From assembly GCF_963576615.1 (NCBI RefSeq), contig NC_088717.1, positions 14,266,108 through 14,330,107 of the forward strand: DNA of 64,000 nt. Reading direction: 5' to 3'. The notes below the pieces were generated by a model. The model saw only the letters and a program-made list of their open reading frames with translations. It was not told where the DNA came from and searched no databases. Below, piece by piece: positions 33,801-45,079 of the stretch. The position numbers were made by a program, and so were the translations under genes. This DNA comes from Watersipora subatra. Lineage: Eukaryota > Bryozoa > Gymnolaemata > Cheilostomatida > Watersiporidae. Each line of letters begins with the position of its first letter. The first letter of the stretch is position 1.

Positions 33801-35819
33801 CAAATTTAGCACACTTGGCTCCTGATGGGGGACATGTTCTAACAGCAAATTTGAAATTATAATCCAATTTTCTAAATATAAAACTGTTTATTGAGATTGT
33901 CTTTAACAACGCTTATTAAAAATATAATGTGAATGAGAGCTGCTAAAGGGGTTGGCCACAGCTAGCATAAGGTAGAATTATCACCGGGTACAATGCTGAA
34001 TAGTGTAGGAGACGAGTAGTCTCCTATGAAATAATTTAATTAAATAATATTGTAGAGTTAAAAAGCAAAATTAATAGAGCACCATGTTAAAAATAATGCA
34101 CTTATACTATAGTCTATTATACTGAGCAAGTAGTAGTAGATTTAAGTTTGAGCTATGCATGTTACATGCATAGCACAAACTTAATTTTATTTCTATGAAC
34201 AAAATCTTTTGTACATAAGCATTCATTCACATATCTACTACTACAAAAAACACAACCATGGACAATTGTGTCTGTATGAAATGCTTGGAAGCATTCCTTT
34301 CGGTAGAGTCCAACGCTATAACGTTGCCGTGCGAGCTACCATAACAATCGTTTTTCTCTGTATATTCCAAGTATAATGAAAGTCTAAAAGGTTTACATAA
34401 CTTCTATCATCTGAATTATTGTTATTCTAATCACACCAAAAATCACTTACGATTGGAGGATCAAATAATATTTTATTTTACCGTTTTGAAAGTCGAGCCG
34501 ATGTTGACAGGTATTTCCAGCTTTTATTCTTTCCCAAGGGGGCACGATTTCTTTAGCACAAAGCAACGCCTTTCGGGTAATCGTTTCATACCTTAATTTA
34601 TCGACTAATATCTTGTTGATGATATTTAAAACTTACTAGCATTCATATCCTTACGAGGCGACAGCTTTATAAACGTCTACCAAAAGCGTAAATGCCGTTT
34701 CCCCACGCAACCGATAAACGACATTTTGGTCATTTCCCCAGCCAAATTGTTAAAATCAAGCAAAAATTACGTGAATTCCGAGATTTTGAGCCTCAAAAAT
34801 GGTACTGCCATGGCAGTAGCTGCAGTATAGGAGAATACGGCCCTGCATGCATGTAGTTTTACACTTATATAGGCCAGTACGCACGAGCACAAAATTTGTG
34901 GTAGTGGTATTTCTTTTAGCAAAAACCTGCATCATAGATCGGTGAAATCAATATTAGGTCCGATCCATTCCATAGAGTGCAGTCCAAGTCAAAACACATG
35001 CCTATTTCATTGTGTAATAGCGTGTAGGCAGTTTCTTTACTGTATGTTTCAGAAAAGCAATTGAACTTTATGCATCTAATCATTTTAATAGAAACACAGA
35101 CAACCCTCGAATGTTCCGACCAATACAAACTGGATTATGTCCGGACATTGGAAATTAAGTACAGTACTGTACATTAAACAGTCTATATTGTTTCGCACAC
35201 GTACTTCCAGGCTACAATATGGTACAATATGCATATCGAGTATACATGAGAGAGTAAAATATGGTTATATTTGCGATAGAGTACAGTATAATATTAATAA
35301 CATTAATAATAACAAATAAAAATTACGGTGCAACAATCAAGCAGGAAACTCGCGCGCACCTATCAGTCAAAGTTGTCTAGAAAATTGAAAATCCAGGGAA
35401 GTGAAGTTCAAACAAGGGCAGGGGTGACTGCATGCTTTGCAACATGAACAGAAGAAAAGCTTATTGCCATAATGCTGGGCGAATGCTCATAGTTGAAAAT
35501 TTTGTAGGACTTTTCACCCTAGTTTTTTGTTCATGTATCCAGAAACACACCTGGTTGCGAACAATGCGGCACAGGTGATTGTATTGTTTTTATGCTGATG
35601 AAAATGAACCTTCGATATAGTTGTTGTGTCAATTCTGTAATTATACAGCAGGTTTACCGTTTGGATCAAGAGATGAATAGAGAGCATTCTTACGCGCGTT
35701 ATAACATTTGCTGAGATTTCCTATATTGCAACTTTTATATATGTACATCGTTTGTGTGAATCCATCAATTTCCTAGATTACATCTAAGTTGTATGTATTG
35801 CAGGCGTAAGAAGCACTGA
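21675..35819 (+). CDS. SUPT7L: SAGA complex subunit SUPT7L / STAF65-gamma
   Basis: Ten coding exons: 21675-21832, 23120-23237, 25043-25146, 25434-25543, 25813-25934, 27937-28133, 28219-28349, 28875-28938, 31511-31591 and 35804-35819. They sum to 1101 nt (366 aa plus stop), and all nine junctions keep the frame. In animals SUPT7L is a structural subunit of the SAGA/STAGA histone acetyltransferase coactivator in the nucleus, pairing through a histone fold. Landmarks against the human protein are the N-terminal WGE, VKTE at the end of exon 1, EHTIQL in exon 2, the histone-fold helix CDQLLKKSVAQICLHQGY in exon 4, SALESLVAACEEFYFKFL in exon 5, the HRTL..LLDYH region in exon 6, acidic exons 7-8, and a basic tail. 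Human SUPT7L is 414 aa. Exon 10 is the least certain; an alternative end is at 33402-33414. Confidence 0.85.
22340..22455. repeat. AT-only palindromic tract
   Basis: Repeated ataattatt and its complement give overlapping hairpins in SUPT7L intron 1. Confidence 0.5.
23120..23237 (+). CDS. SUPT7L: SUPT7L exon 2
   Basis: Acceptor cgcag, donor GTGAGT, phase 2 to 0. Encodes NHGMVEHTIQLEKYRTQLH, matching the conserved HTIQL helix of the family. Confidence 0.85.
24680..24950. mobile_element. fragment of dispersed repeat related to 1125-1881
   Basis: The stretch cgatcgagttttgccaatat...cacatccagatcag...atcacctaaaacaacaa parallels the middle of the MITE at 1125-1881 (gatcaagttttgcc, cgtcctggcagtcac, atcacctaaaac). 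The gcaacttgaacacaatag...cgatgtcacatc segment parallels the middle of the fold-back element near 43550. It lies in SUPT7L intron 2. Confidence 0.5.
25043..25146 (+). CDS. SUPT7L: SUPT7L exon 3
   Basis: Acceptor ctttacag, donor GTGAGC, phase 0 to 2. Encodes a poorly conserved linker (DKRTSDAFANIPPFP, then CNDCHKSQSKQ). It is required to bring exon 4 into frame. The donor sits in the first of three 25-bp tandem copies, which gives two further GTGAGY donors at +25 and +50. Confidence 0.75.
25141..25220. repeat. 25-bp tandem repeat of SUPT7L exon 3 donor, three copies
   Basis: Three copies of tgacaggtgagccatgtgac plus agtgt start at 25141, 25166 and 25191. The first contains the last six exon bases and the 5' splice site. 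Copies two and three keep GACAG/GTGAGY. Using either would read AGG TGA, a stop directly after the normal exon end. Confidence 0.85.
25434..25543 (+). CDS. SUPT7L: SUPT7L exon 4 (histone-fold start)
   Basis: Acceptor tacttgcag, phase 2 to 1. Encodes FIRGIGIAPPAISPATCDQ, then LLKKSVAQICLHQGYQ, aligning with CRQLLYQAVATILAHAGF of the human protein. The donor GTTTGG is weak. Confidence 0.85.
25813..25934 (+). CDS. SUPT7L: SUPT7L exon 5 (histone fold)
   Basis: Acceptor atattacag, donor GTAATG, phase 1 to 0. Encodes ESHNSALESLVAACEEFYFK, then FLTQLRRNVDYEA. This matches the SVLETLTDVAHEYCLKF helix region. Confidence 0.9.
26843..27299. mobile_element. MITE with taaaggytggttcac ends
   Basis: The left end taaaggttggttcacc and the right end ggttc/gtgaaccagcctttag are inverted. 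A related element lies at 52792-53185; both share ttcacactatca and aaatactagtcctg blocks. It lies in SUPT7L intron 5. Confidence 0.6.
27937..28133 (+). CDS. SUPT7L: SUPT7L exon 6
   Basis: Acceptor gttgcag, donor GTACCG, phase 0 to 2. Encodes DPLHRTLTQTGQGDIGALL, then DYHHTIVQRHDRLL, corresponding to the family segment with a VLSLQKFW..R helix. Confidence 0.85.
28219..28349 (+). CDS. SUPT7L: SUPT7L exon 7
   Basis: Acceptor ttaagcag, donor GTAACT, phase 2 to 1. It encodes an acidic, low-complexity stretch (SDAEEKEEVAAAGG, then TEELLGEEEDAQQLLELA). Confidence 0.8.
28875..28938 (+). CDS. SUPT7L: SUPT7L exon 8
   Basis: Acceptor tgtattttag, donor GTGTGT, phase 1 to 2. Encodes GLSGFDITIQGSMDEPPSAT. 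Confidence 0.7.
29903..31206 (+). mobile_element. Tc1/mariner-like non-autonomous element, complete copy
   Basis: The ends ccataaaacctctaattgaa and (complement) ctgtaaaacctctatttgaa are inverted repeats flanked by TA. It is the least disturbed member of the family, with 724-2821 as an inverted, interrupted relative and 57907-58022 as a minimal copy. It lies in SUPT7L intron 8 and carries no transposase. Confidence 0.7.
31511..31591 (+). CDS. SUPT7L: SUPT7L exon 9
   Basis: Acceptor gtttactag, donor GTATGC, phase 2 to 2. Encodes SIEQLQEPVKAKSKQKSKAK, a basic region that could be a nuclear localisation signal. A ~25-bp minisatellite begins at the donor itself. Confidence 0.7.
31592..31937. repeat. 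~25-bp minisatellite starting at SUPT7L exon 9 donor
   Basis: About thirteen imperfect copies of gtgctgacttgctctggtgg plus about five bases are arrayed, with ctgactt recurring every 23-26 bp. The first unit, gtatgctgactt, is the splice donor and start of intron 9. Confidence 0.75.
32597..32697. repeat. 20-bp tandem repeat, five copies
   Basis: Five nearly perfect copies of cagtctccggctgtactcag. The unit is far more GC-rich than the surrounding intron. Confidence 0.9.
33666..34845. mobile_element. hAT-like non-autonomous element, 1180 bp, 8-bp TSD
   Basis: It begins CAGGGCAGTATCC and ends GAATACGGCCCTG, which are inverted repeats. It is flanked on both sides by the same eight bases, catgcatg (33658-33665 and 34846-34853). 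CAGGG-type ends with an 8-bp duplication are the hAT signature. No hAT transposase is visible. It sits inside the last SUPT7L intron. Confidence 0.75.
35804..35819 (+). CDS. SUPT7L: SUPT7L exon 10 (preferred stop)
   Basis: Acceptor gtatgtattgcag joins in phase to give KRRKKH and TGA. A short basic C-terminus resembles the KKRMRKI end of the human protein. The alternative acceptor at 33402 gives RPSI and TAG (33412-33414), followed by AATAAA near 33449. Both may be used. Confidence 0.5.
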
Positions 35820-38800
35820 GTTGGTAGCGCTACATTTCACATGGTCAAGAAAGCGTGCTTACCTGGATGAATGTGTCAATCTCATCACGCGCTAATGTAT
35901 ATTGTATGTAAATAGATGCACATATTGAGCTTTTTTATGGTGATTTGGTATTTCAAATATTGTCCTAGTTTTTATATTTTGAAAAATATTTGTTCAAGAG
36001 AAGAGATCACATTTTGTATGCCTACAAATACATTTAGTTTACATAAGAAACGCTTAGAACTCAACGTACAGTTGTTGGTTTGTCGCCTCAAAGTTACTGA
36101 TTTCAGACATATTGAGTTGTAACATTCCAATAGCGAGTTGAGAGCAATAGTGGTTGTAATTAGTGGCACAAGCACCACAGGAATCCTATGGCCTTGGCAT
36201 AATAACATACTCGGTGAAATCAGTGAGCGAGGTGTGATAACTACTGTAGCCAGCCGGTCTTAATCTTATGAAAACATATCAAGTAAATGTAGTTGCTTCT
36301 GAAGATTCAGGTCAGTGATATGTGTTATCTATGGCAGAAAAAGCTAAGTGCAGATGGATTATGGAAGGTGACAGTGGCTCTTCAATCACATCACACCTTT
36401 ATAGTTTGACCTCAGGAGACAGTTCACTTGATGAATGTAGAGTATAAGTGAGATCGGTTGACATCAATCCTGTATCTCTATAATGTAATAGGAAAGGACG
36501 ACTTGGAGACAGACTTACAGGCTTGGAGACATACAGATTTACACTTAGAGATTTAGAGCTCCTTGCTTAGCCAGATACACTGTTTTATATCAGTTTGCAA
36601 CATTGCTATGCACATATCTTCGTAGCATTACAAAAACAAACTTTTTTGATCTCAAGAATGTCTATATCTGCATATTTTGCTAAGAGATTAGTGGTCTATC
36701 CTAACGTTTTTGTAAATATATAAACTTTTTGTGCAGCTATATACCTCTCTGTAGAAATGCTTTCTTGAGAGTTCGTCAACTTTATTTTATAAACCTGGTT
36801 TATAAAATGAAACCAGGTTTATATGTATTTAACTGGCATTTTTGCATCCAGTGGTCTACATTTACATGCAGCTTTCGTATTGTTAGGTTTTTATGTCATA
36901 TGATAGCATTACGAGTGTTATAAAAACTAGGACATACTTTTCATTTCTTTAATGGCAGCAAAATCAAACTAACCAGCAATCAAATAGAATATATTTTACA
37001 AAACAAAAACAATGCGATAGATCTCAAAAAACGGAGAGAAGTACTTGACAAGTGATTTGGTAAACTAAAAGTTGGAGCAGTATTCCCATTTTCCATGGTT
37101 TCACGTGAGTGGGAGAGCTGGTGACCCTTCTTATGCAAATGTTTTAATAAGTCTTTCAAAATAGATGAAGTTGATTTCATTTGTACTAGCTTTCAAATTA
37201 AGGAAGAACCCATTACTTAGAGAGAATGAATCTTCTACTTTTACATTCAGAAAAGGAAAATATGTAGGGGCTCAGGCTACTCCATGTCACAAACCTCTTC
37301 ACTTATCTATAAATCACAAAAGCCACGTCTTAGAAAAAAGCAGCCCCGATACAAAGCTGGAGTTACGGCTAGTGCCGAGGGAAAGACTAATTACACCAGG
37401 GGAAGCATTTGGTCAATCATGCAAAACATTTCAAATGAATATTAATCACTATTCGACATCTATTTCATCACCTGTTGCCATGGGTACGCCAGGAATGCCT
37501 ATCTGCTTATGGTCGATGTTCCATGGCTAAGCTATGTTTTTGAGCGGAGGGATGGTGATTATTGAATTCGATGTGATAACATAGGCAAAAGTAAGGTACT
37601 CGACTAAAAATCATTTACCATTTTAGCGCTAGCTTGTAACAGTTGCAGAACGACTGATCACAACTTCACCGACAATACTCTATGACATGGCTAATATTTA
37701 TTAAGTGAAACACTTTTTCATTTTGGGATACGCAGAAAGATAGACCACTGCTGCAAACCATCATTATACCATTATACAATCACAACAAGGTATGTAGAAT
37801 GTGTCAGCCGATCCCTAGTGGCCTCTACTAAGGAGTCCGAAGATCTGTTGCACCTTGTCTGTTCCTAGTCTGGCACCAGCTACTGAGTTTATACTACTCG
37901 TTATATGCATTACTCGTTGAGCCGAGTTGAAATAACAGCATCTCTAGTTACATTCTTTTCATTGCTGTTAAGTGCCGTGGGAGATAACTTCAACTGATCA
38001 GACTGGAACTTGCAGCAGCAATAAATAGCCTATACTTGTAATGAGCAAAAATCAGACTTTAAAAATACCTGTTAATTTACAGATAAAGTTTTATTTTAAG
38101 CAGTATTTGAATGTTAGTGTGTGATATTGAACTAAACCTCCCTCATATGTCACAAGATGAAAAGTTAAGGCTAACTTCTATTAAATAGCTTATCAATATC
38201 GACAACAATTGACAACATTGCATTGTGTGTGCGTATTTAGAGACCTATGACATATAAATGTCCTAATCACCTACCAAAATATGCTGACTTGTACTTTATA
38301 GTTTTCTTTATTCAAAAGATCGATCAGCGAGCAAGCATTCTCATTCATCCACTCTGTGATCTGTGATGGGCTGATAACTAGTTAGGTGTTGGCAGCACTG
38401 ATGGTGTTGAAATAATTAACTTGTTCAGGCGTGTTTAGACATGCAAATATATTATCAATTATCTGAGGGTGTGACGTTAGGACCTGTCAAATGAAGCTTT
38501 TTCTCACTCTTCCTGTATTATAAGGCACTAAGTCATGATACACAGTATCTTGTAACATATGATATGGTCAGATGTTGAAAGATACCATAATCATATCAGA
38601 TTTAAAATGAGTTTTGCGAAGCTATGCAGTATAATAAAGTATGATATTATTTTACTATAGTATTTTCGTATTAGTGTAATGCTTTATATAGTATATAATG
38701 CTACAGTATAGTATTATTGCTTTATACAATATTATGTTATATTATAACAATTTATAGAATGTAGTATTACATATAATTTCGTGTTATGTTGTGACATAGT

Positions 38801-41800
38801 ATGCATTATCTTTGTTGACGTATTGTATAATGTATGTTATATTATTATAATGCGTCTTTTCTCTCTTTTGATATTAATCGCGAGTTTCAATGAGATACTT
38901 TCAGTGTCTCGTTTACTAAATTGCACTTCTGGTGATGCAACCGTTGTCTGCCCAGCCGCCTTATTCAATAGTTCTCATAGCTAATCGGTATCCGCTGAAT
39001 GCACCGCGTTGATCTGTCCTATCGGATTAGCTGTGGCACCTCGAGCATTAGCTAGATTATCTGTTTGTCTATTGCTCTGACGCCAATTCTTCCTCGCTCT
39101 ACACTCCGCAGTCATTTTACCAACAACCAGCACCTTAATCAGTTCAGTATTTTCTCCCAGCTGTGGGACTCTCATCAATTATACAATAGTTAATAGTACA
39201 GTTAATAGGTCTATGGTTTTCTACATTGACTCCGTCTGCTCCAACATTTGAACCATACCAGTAGTAGTAATAGTGGAGTATGTGTCGAGCATTATCTCTC
39301 GTAAGAGAGATACTGTACTGATACTTTTATTTTTCTCTCTACTATCACGTTGAAGCCTGGGCCTAAAATGATTCGGGGAACTGCTTTTCCACCTAATCTT
39401 GCGCCTGAGTAAACTCGGTTGCATAGTCTCCGTTGGTCTTTTTTCTACACTTTAGGTTTTCGTAAGATTACAAAATTGTGTTCATTTTTTTGCTAATATA
39501 TTTGAAGCCTAATTCCAGAGTTTCAAGTCGATTGGCCAATTATCTCTTGAGATATCGCTAAAATACTGAGGGGACTTCGTACTGAATATGAAGAGCAAAA
39601 TGGCTACTGACCGAAAGTTTGTTACTTGTGACACACTGGATGCAATTCTTTGTAACGGAGGTTTAATAACAATTAAAGCTAGAAAGTTTTTTTTCCATCA
39701 GCAACAAGAGCTTCACACTGAAACCATTTATTTTTCTATTCATAAAAAATATGCAGACTATCAGACTTGCAATACTGCGATCAGGTTGTTATTTCTAAAA
39801 CATAATTTTTTTGAAAAAAAAAACTATTGAGGCTTACTCCATTTGATTTCTCCTTTTTTATTGTTCTGCAAGCTTAAAGCTCGATATGGTGCGCAGTTCA
39901 AAATGAATTCGGGCTATTTTGAGCACTTTCGCAGTCGATGTAAAGTTGTTAATACACAGTCTAGAATCTGGTCCTGCTTACAGATACAAGATTAGTCTTG
40001 AGAATGTGAACAAGGCTGGCATCTACTGTTCTATTTTGTTATATATCATTACAGAACTTTGATGAGGTATTAAATAGAATATGCAGGGTTTCTGTCTATT
40101 CTGTGTAGATTTAAAGAAAAGCCATTTTTTTCTCTCGCTTTTTCTCTACTCCTTCCTCTTATTCTAGCAACATTGGCAGCTGCTGTTTTTCTAGTGTATG
40201 AGTATTACTGGTTATATGTATATACAACTAGTAGACTAGAAAGGCCTCCTAAAAGGAATATACAGCTCGGGGCTGTTGTTAGACTGGCCACTGCTAGCAC
40301 TGACTGACGCCTGTCAACTTAATTCCAGCTCTACATTTATTTTAGTGGCACGCCATTCATCAACCACACCAACGCTTCCTCGCCTTTCTCCAGCCACAGA
40401 CTTGCTCATTAACATTTAAACTCATTGGAAGTTATGACTAGTTAGTTACTAACATAATGCACGTGAAAAGCTGAAACGTTTCAAACTTTGTGTTTGCTCT
40501 GTTCATGCAGACAGTTGTTGTCTCCTGCTCTGTAAAGTATATGCCCGAATCTCATATTCCACAAGCAGATGTATGCAGTTTTCCTATTATTTTACCATTC
40601 GTTTTGTGGCTGACATTAAAAATAAATACCTACAAGGCATAAAGTAGTTTACTATGACTCATGAATTTATGGAGAAGGCAGTTTAGACATTTTTGCGAAA
40701 AGGGTTGCATGAATGACAAGTTTACAGCAATTGCTTTGTAGAATCATTTGGCAAAAGCAGTTGAGTAGACCAATGACAAAGCAATTCGCTGTCAATACTG
40801 CGATTTATCCGTAATCAAGCTACGTGTTGTGCGCGATGTCTTTTGCTTTCTGGTATGTCTGAAGCCTTGTTTATCATAGCCAATTCTTATTGCCCCTTCA
40901 TACACATATCTGAAGCCAGGTTTAAGACAGCCCAATGCTAGCCATAAAAAACATGTTCCTAATACTGACAGTATTTTGGGTGTGTTGTGATCAAATTGAA
41001 CTTTTTCAAGTACGCATTGCTAAAGAATTTGAGTTTTTCATGGGTCATTGTCCATCATCACACGCGTAAGTCATTGTATCACTATGCAATAACTCACAGT
41101 TCCTGCTACCTAAGTTTGAAGTACACTTTATATCTTTATCAAAGTTGTATAAATATTGTAAAAATACAGCTGCAACAACTAAAATTTTAGCTGCATCAGA
41201 AATAAGAAGACATTAATCCGCCGCATTTAAATGTACCTTTGCCCAAAGGAGGAAGACTCTGAATTTAGTTTGGACATCAATCAATATATAAAAAAGTTGA
41301 AGCTATAATTTTAATACTTTATTAAGTTCATATGTCAGATCTATTTTAATTAAAACATTAATAAAGTTATTTTAGACTATACACTACATACAGTTCAAAA
41401 TGACAATAGCAAAACCTTTTCAGAAAGTTCAAAAATGGAATATCTAAAAAATATGTTATCTGGTATGATCATTTGCTCGCAAATACTTAAAATGCATATG
41501 ACTAGCGTCAACTTGAAATTGGCTAAAATTTGGGTCTAGGTATTAGAAGGTAAGTCTGTTGGAAGAATACATCTCTGTCTACTCTAGTATGGACACTCTA
41601 TTTTACACATGATAAATGACACAGAAATTTCTAGCATTTTAAGTTATTTGAAAAGATTTATTAATAACCAATTGTGATTTGAATCCATAAGTATTTTTAT
41701 CAGAACTGTTCGTTATTAACAAAATCAATTTTTACTTTTTACATCAACAAAACATCTATTTATTTCTCTAGCTGTGTAATGCATTGGAACTCCTTTGCTA

Positions 41801-42240
41801 TGGCATCGTCAGATGACAAAAAACCGTCATTTCGGAAATTTTTAGATAATGCCAAGAAAGCAAGCCTAGCTCAGTTATCATTAATTATATTTGAAGTGGG
41901 AGATTTGAAGTTTACAAAATTGTATGATACAAACTAGTCAGCTAGGTTCCGCCACATCCATCACCATTCTCTGTCAATACAACCAACGTAACATGGATGA
42001 CGTTTCTGGCAAGCGCGGCAAGGTCCTGTTGCGTTATGATTGTTGTTGTGAGGCGTGAATAAGAAACACGCAGTAGTCCAAGTAGGGCTGGGCACTTTTA
42101 GAAAGTCTGAATCATAAAGGCACAACATGAATCGTAGCATGTGTTGGTAACCACCATGATAACACATTACATGTGAAGAAAATTAATATCAGGAAGCTGG
42201 ATATATTCCTATCATGGTAGGTTCGTCAAAAGGTTGCATA
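35820..42240. other. gene-poor interval, nothing confidently recognised
   Basis: It contains hairpins (36785-36826), AT-rich drift (38620-38850) and several short open frames (37165-37530 plus; 38981-39178 and 39221-39424 minus; 41961-42167 minus) that lack family motifs and joined splice partners. No RNA gene was recognised. Confidence 0.35.
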
Positions 42241-42665
42241 CACTATTTTTTTCATGACGCGCAAAGTTGAGCCAATCCGCAAGTTAACTGCATCATGCAA
42301 ACGGCATACATCCGCAAGCTAAGCGAGTTTTGTCATTCACAAAACTTTATCGAATCTATTATGCTTGCGAATAATGGAAACAGCAATTGCGAATGATAAG
42401 CATTAAAATACCGCGTCAGCTATTCAATTTTACACATTTTCAATACTTCCATTATCCTTCTCTAATCGAGTTTCCACTTTTTCGTCACTAACACGAGCGG
42501 CGCTAACTGCATTGCTAATTATTAACTTACATTGTACAATTCCTTACCTTTTCTCAACAAGGCGCCGGAGTCAACCCGTATCACGCGAATGTCCATAGAA
42601 ACACTTAATTCGCAAAATAACGCAACTCCAAATACACATGAGTCATGCGCGTCATAGAAACAGTG
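42241..42665. mobile_element. ~425-bp MITE, copy A
   Basis: The left end cactatttttttcatgacgc and the right end (complement cactgtttctatgacgcgca) are inverted. The interior (tccgcaagctaagcgagttt, ataatggaaacagca, ttaaaataccgc) is shared in the same orientation with 55714-56145. Confidence 0.7.
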
Positions 42666-43344
42666 AAACTGTTCGCCATTTGCTAATCCGACTTTGTTAT
42701 GTCAATGTTTTTTCATATTTCATGTTTGTCTTTCATGTTTCGTGTTCGTATTTCATCATCTCCATAATTTGTTTGGTTTAGTCTTTAGAATAGTTAAGTT
42801 TATTTTAATTAACTATAAACAGTGCCTACTTACCAAATACATGTACCTTCAAACATCTATCTATGTTCACCTTTACATACAAACTTTTCAAGGTATAACA
42901 CAAAACTCCAGTAAATACTCTACACTAGAAATTATTTCCCCTCACACCATTTGAAGTTAACTGAACACCCAAAGTAATTTTTAGCTCACACCCTTCAAAG
43001 TTTCGCATTACAGTTTTAGAAGGGGAGAGGATGGTAAAGAGATACATTTAAAACATAGAAAAACTGAGTTATTTTATACTTTGTTTAGTAGCTAAAGGAC
43101 CACCTTTTCATTCAAACCTACTCATCTCTTAACCTGAACACATGTTCACATATTAAAGTTTCAATCTCCTTCTGTGGATTATTATTTCATTAATTTAATT
43201 GTTGCTTATAAAATATTCATGAACAATTTGGTGTATGTATGCACATCATTTAGCATGACTTCTTTGTTTAGATGCTGTCTCATTACCTGCAGCTTGTAGT
43301 CAGGAGCCATTATTGATGATGAAGAATTGCATAATGAATGCACC

Positions 43345-43775
43345 AAATCTTATTAGATTTTATCAGAAAGTATCGATATTTTTTATCATTTGCTAGTGTT
43401 TTTGATGTTTGAGGAGATCTGACTGTCTGGATGCTTCAAAATTAAAATTGGCAAAACTTAATCACGATGAAAACGCTCAAATCAAGCGAAAGTGTGATTA
43501 TGACGTCTATAGTTGCAAAAAGACCGACAGGATAGCGACACATAATGATGGAACTTGAACACAACAGACGATATCAACTATAGCAACGATAGAAACTAAT
43601 GAAATTATTTAGCATAAATTTTCCTTCATTTTAACTGCGATCGGTTTTTACGACATTGATCTTAAAACATCCTGGCTGCCCAATCAACTCAAACATCATA
43701 AATAATCACAAATGATAAAAAAATACCGATACTTCACAATAAAATCTACTACAACTTTGTGTAAGTTTATCTTAT
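43345..43775. mobile_element. fold-back element with ~130-bp arms
   Basis: The left arm (agattttatcagaaagtatc through tttttgatgtttgag to ggcaaaacttaatcacgat) pairs with the right arm (ctaatg..tgcgatcggtttttacgac, catcctggctgccca, ataccgatacttcac). The unique middle is about 140 bp. A relative lies at 61240-61575. Confidence 0.6.
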
Positions 43776-44393
43776 ACAAAATCCGTCATAGTATACCATA
43801 TGACTCGCATTGTATCAAGTTCTTTGAGTAATATTTTGGCTCTAGCAAACATTTAACTAAATTTATCTCTCAACCATGCATTGATACAAGCTGTAACACC
43901 AACACTATAACTTATTTGAAATGCATTTTTAATTTATATTAGACATTTTAAAGAGCCAAAATTTAAATCAAGTTTTATTGTGATTGTTGTTACAAGGACT
44001 TGGCGGTTGGTCGTACTCACTTGAAGCACTTCCTCCATTCTTCTACTCAGCTTTTCACCACACCTGCTTCATATATCTCTGTCCTCTATTTGAGTGCCTT
44101 TGAAAATGAGTTTTCTCTGTAAAGTTATACATAGAAAACACTTATACATGGATAAATATATCTGGGAGAATTCTGGAGACTCAGTCGTCTGCAGGGACTT
44201 CCGTTGCCGCCAACTTAACAAATTTTTTCCCTTAGATCATTTAGGTATTTTAGTCGTTGTTGATCTAATCGGACTGACAAGTGGCACCTGACTGCTTCAT
44301 TGCACTCTCTACCAGTGTAGTACTTTATCTCTGTTCATATGGCGTGTTCAGTTAGTCTGACTTGATCTGGTTTCATCCGTCAATTCTATTGAG

Positions 44394-44680
44394 AGCAGCC
44401 GTGGCCTAGAGGTTTAGAGTACCTGACCTACAAACAACGGTTTGGGGTTGAATTCCCAATAAAGGTCACTGGTGCTAACAGGAATGACATCTAACCTCCA
44501 CCCTCTCTCTGTGACTGGTTATGTCTCCAGTTTTTGTGGTTCTTTTGCCACTGGGCTCATACATGTTCAGCAAAAATTACAGAGCCATTGTTTGTGTAAC
44601 ACTGGCTCTGGAAAACAGGCACTGACCCTACTTGCAGCAAGCTAAGCTGACATAATTGATCTTCGAGGGATTGCTAATAC
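44394..44680 (+). mobile_element. tRNA-derived SINE, copy A
   Basis: The head resembles a tRNA promoter: an A-box-like gtggcctagaggtttagag and a B-box-like ggggttgaattccc about 30 bp downstream. The body (ctaacaggaatgacatc, ttgccactgg, acactggctct) is shared with 57598-57880. It is transcribed by RNA polymerase III in active families. Confidence 0.75.
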
Positions 44681-45048
44681 AATATACTAGTTTTTAACCA
44701 TTTTTATCTCTCTCCTTACTATGTTAACTTGTAATTTACCCTAGTAATGTCTCGCTCCAATTAACATAGATGCGCTCTTAGTGAAGTTCTGTACTTCAGG
44801 CTAGTGTCACATCCAGATATTAATGGTGATGTCGGAACCATGATGATCCTGTCACCCAACATAAGAGTAAAGTTAACTGACACTGCTTATTTCTATTCTT
44901 TAACACTTTAAAGCCTAACCTTGACGTCTGAGTTAGACTAGGTTTGATCAGGGGACAAGCGGGTCCCCTCATCTTAGACTGTATTAACAACTTTCAATCG
45001 ACTATGAAAGCACTTTGAATATCACAATTTCTTATGAATTTTTATGAG

Positions 45049-45079
45049 CTCTGCAAGCTCCAAGCTTGCAGAGCTCAAT
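45049..45079. repeat. short perfect palindrome
   Basis: gagctctgcaagctc and gagcttgcagagctc (complementary arms) flank a one- to three-base loop. Confidence 0.6.

Noticed and set aside
37165..37530. 121-codon open frame, the longest non-repeat single frame outside known genes.
   Set aside because: No family motif, no splice context, ordinary intergenic composition; a chance frame is likely.
38981..39424. Two adjacent minus-strand frames of 65 and 67 codons.
   Set aside because: Charged composition is mildly coding-like but no motif, and the intervening stops have no splice explanation.
41961..42167. Minus-strand frame ending with four cysteines (CRAC, then two more), suggesting a small secreted peptide.
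   Set aside because: No signal peptide or precursor structure, and the cysteine spacing fits no family I can name.
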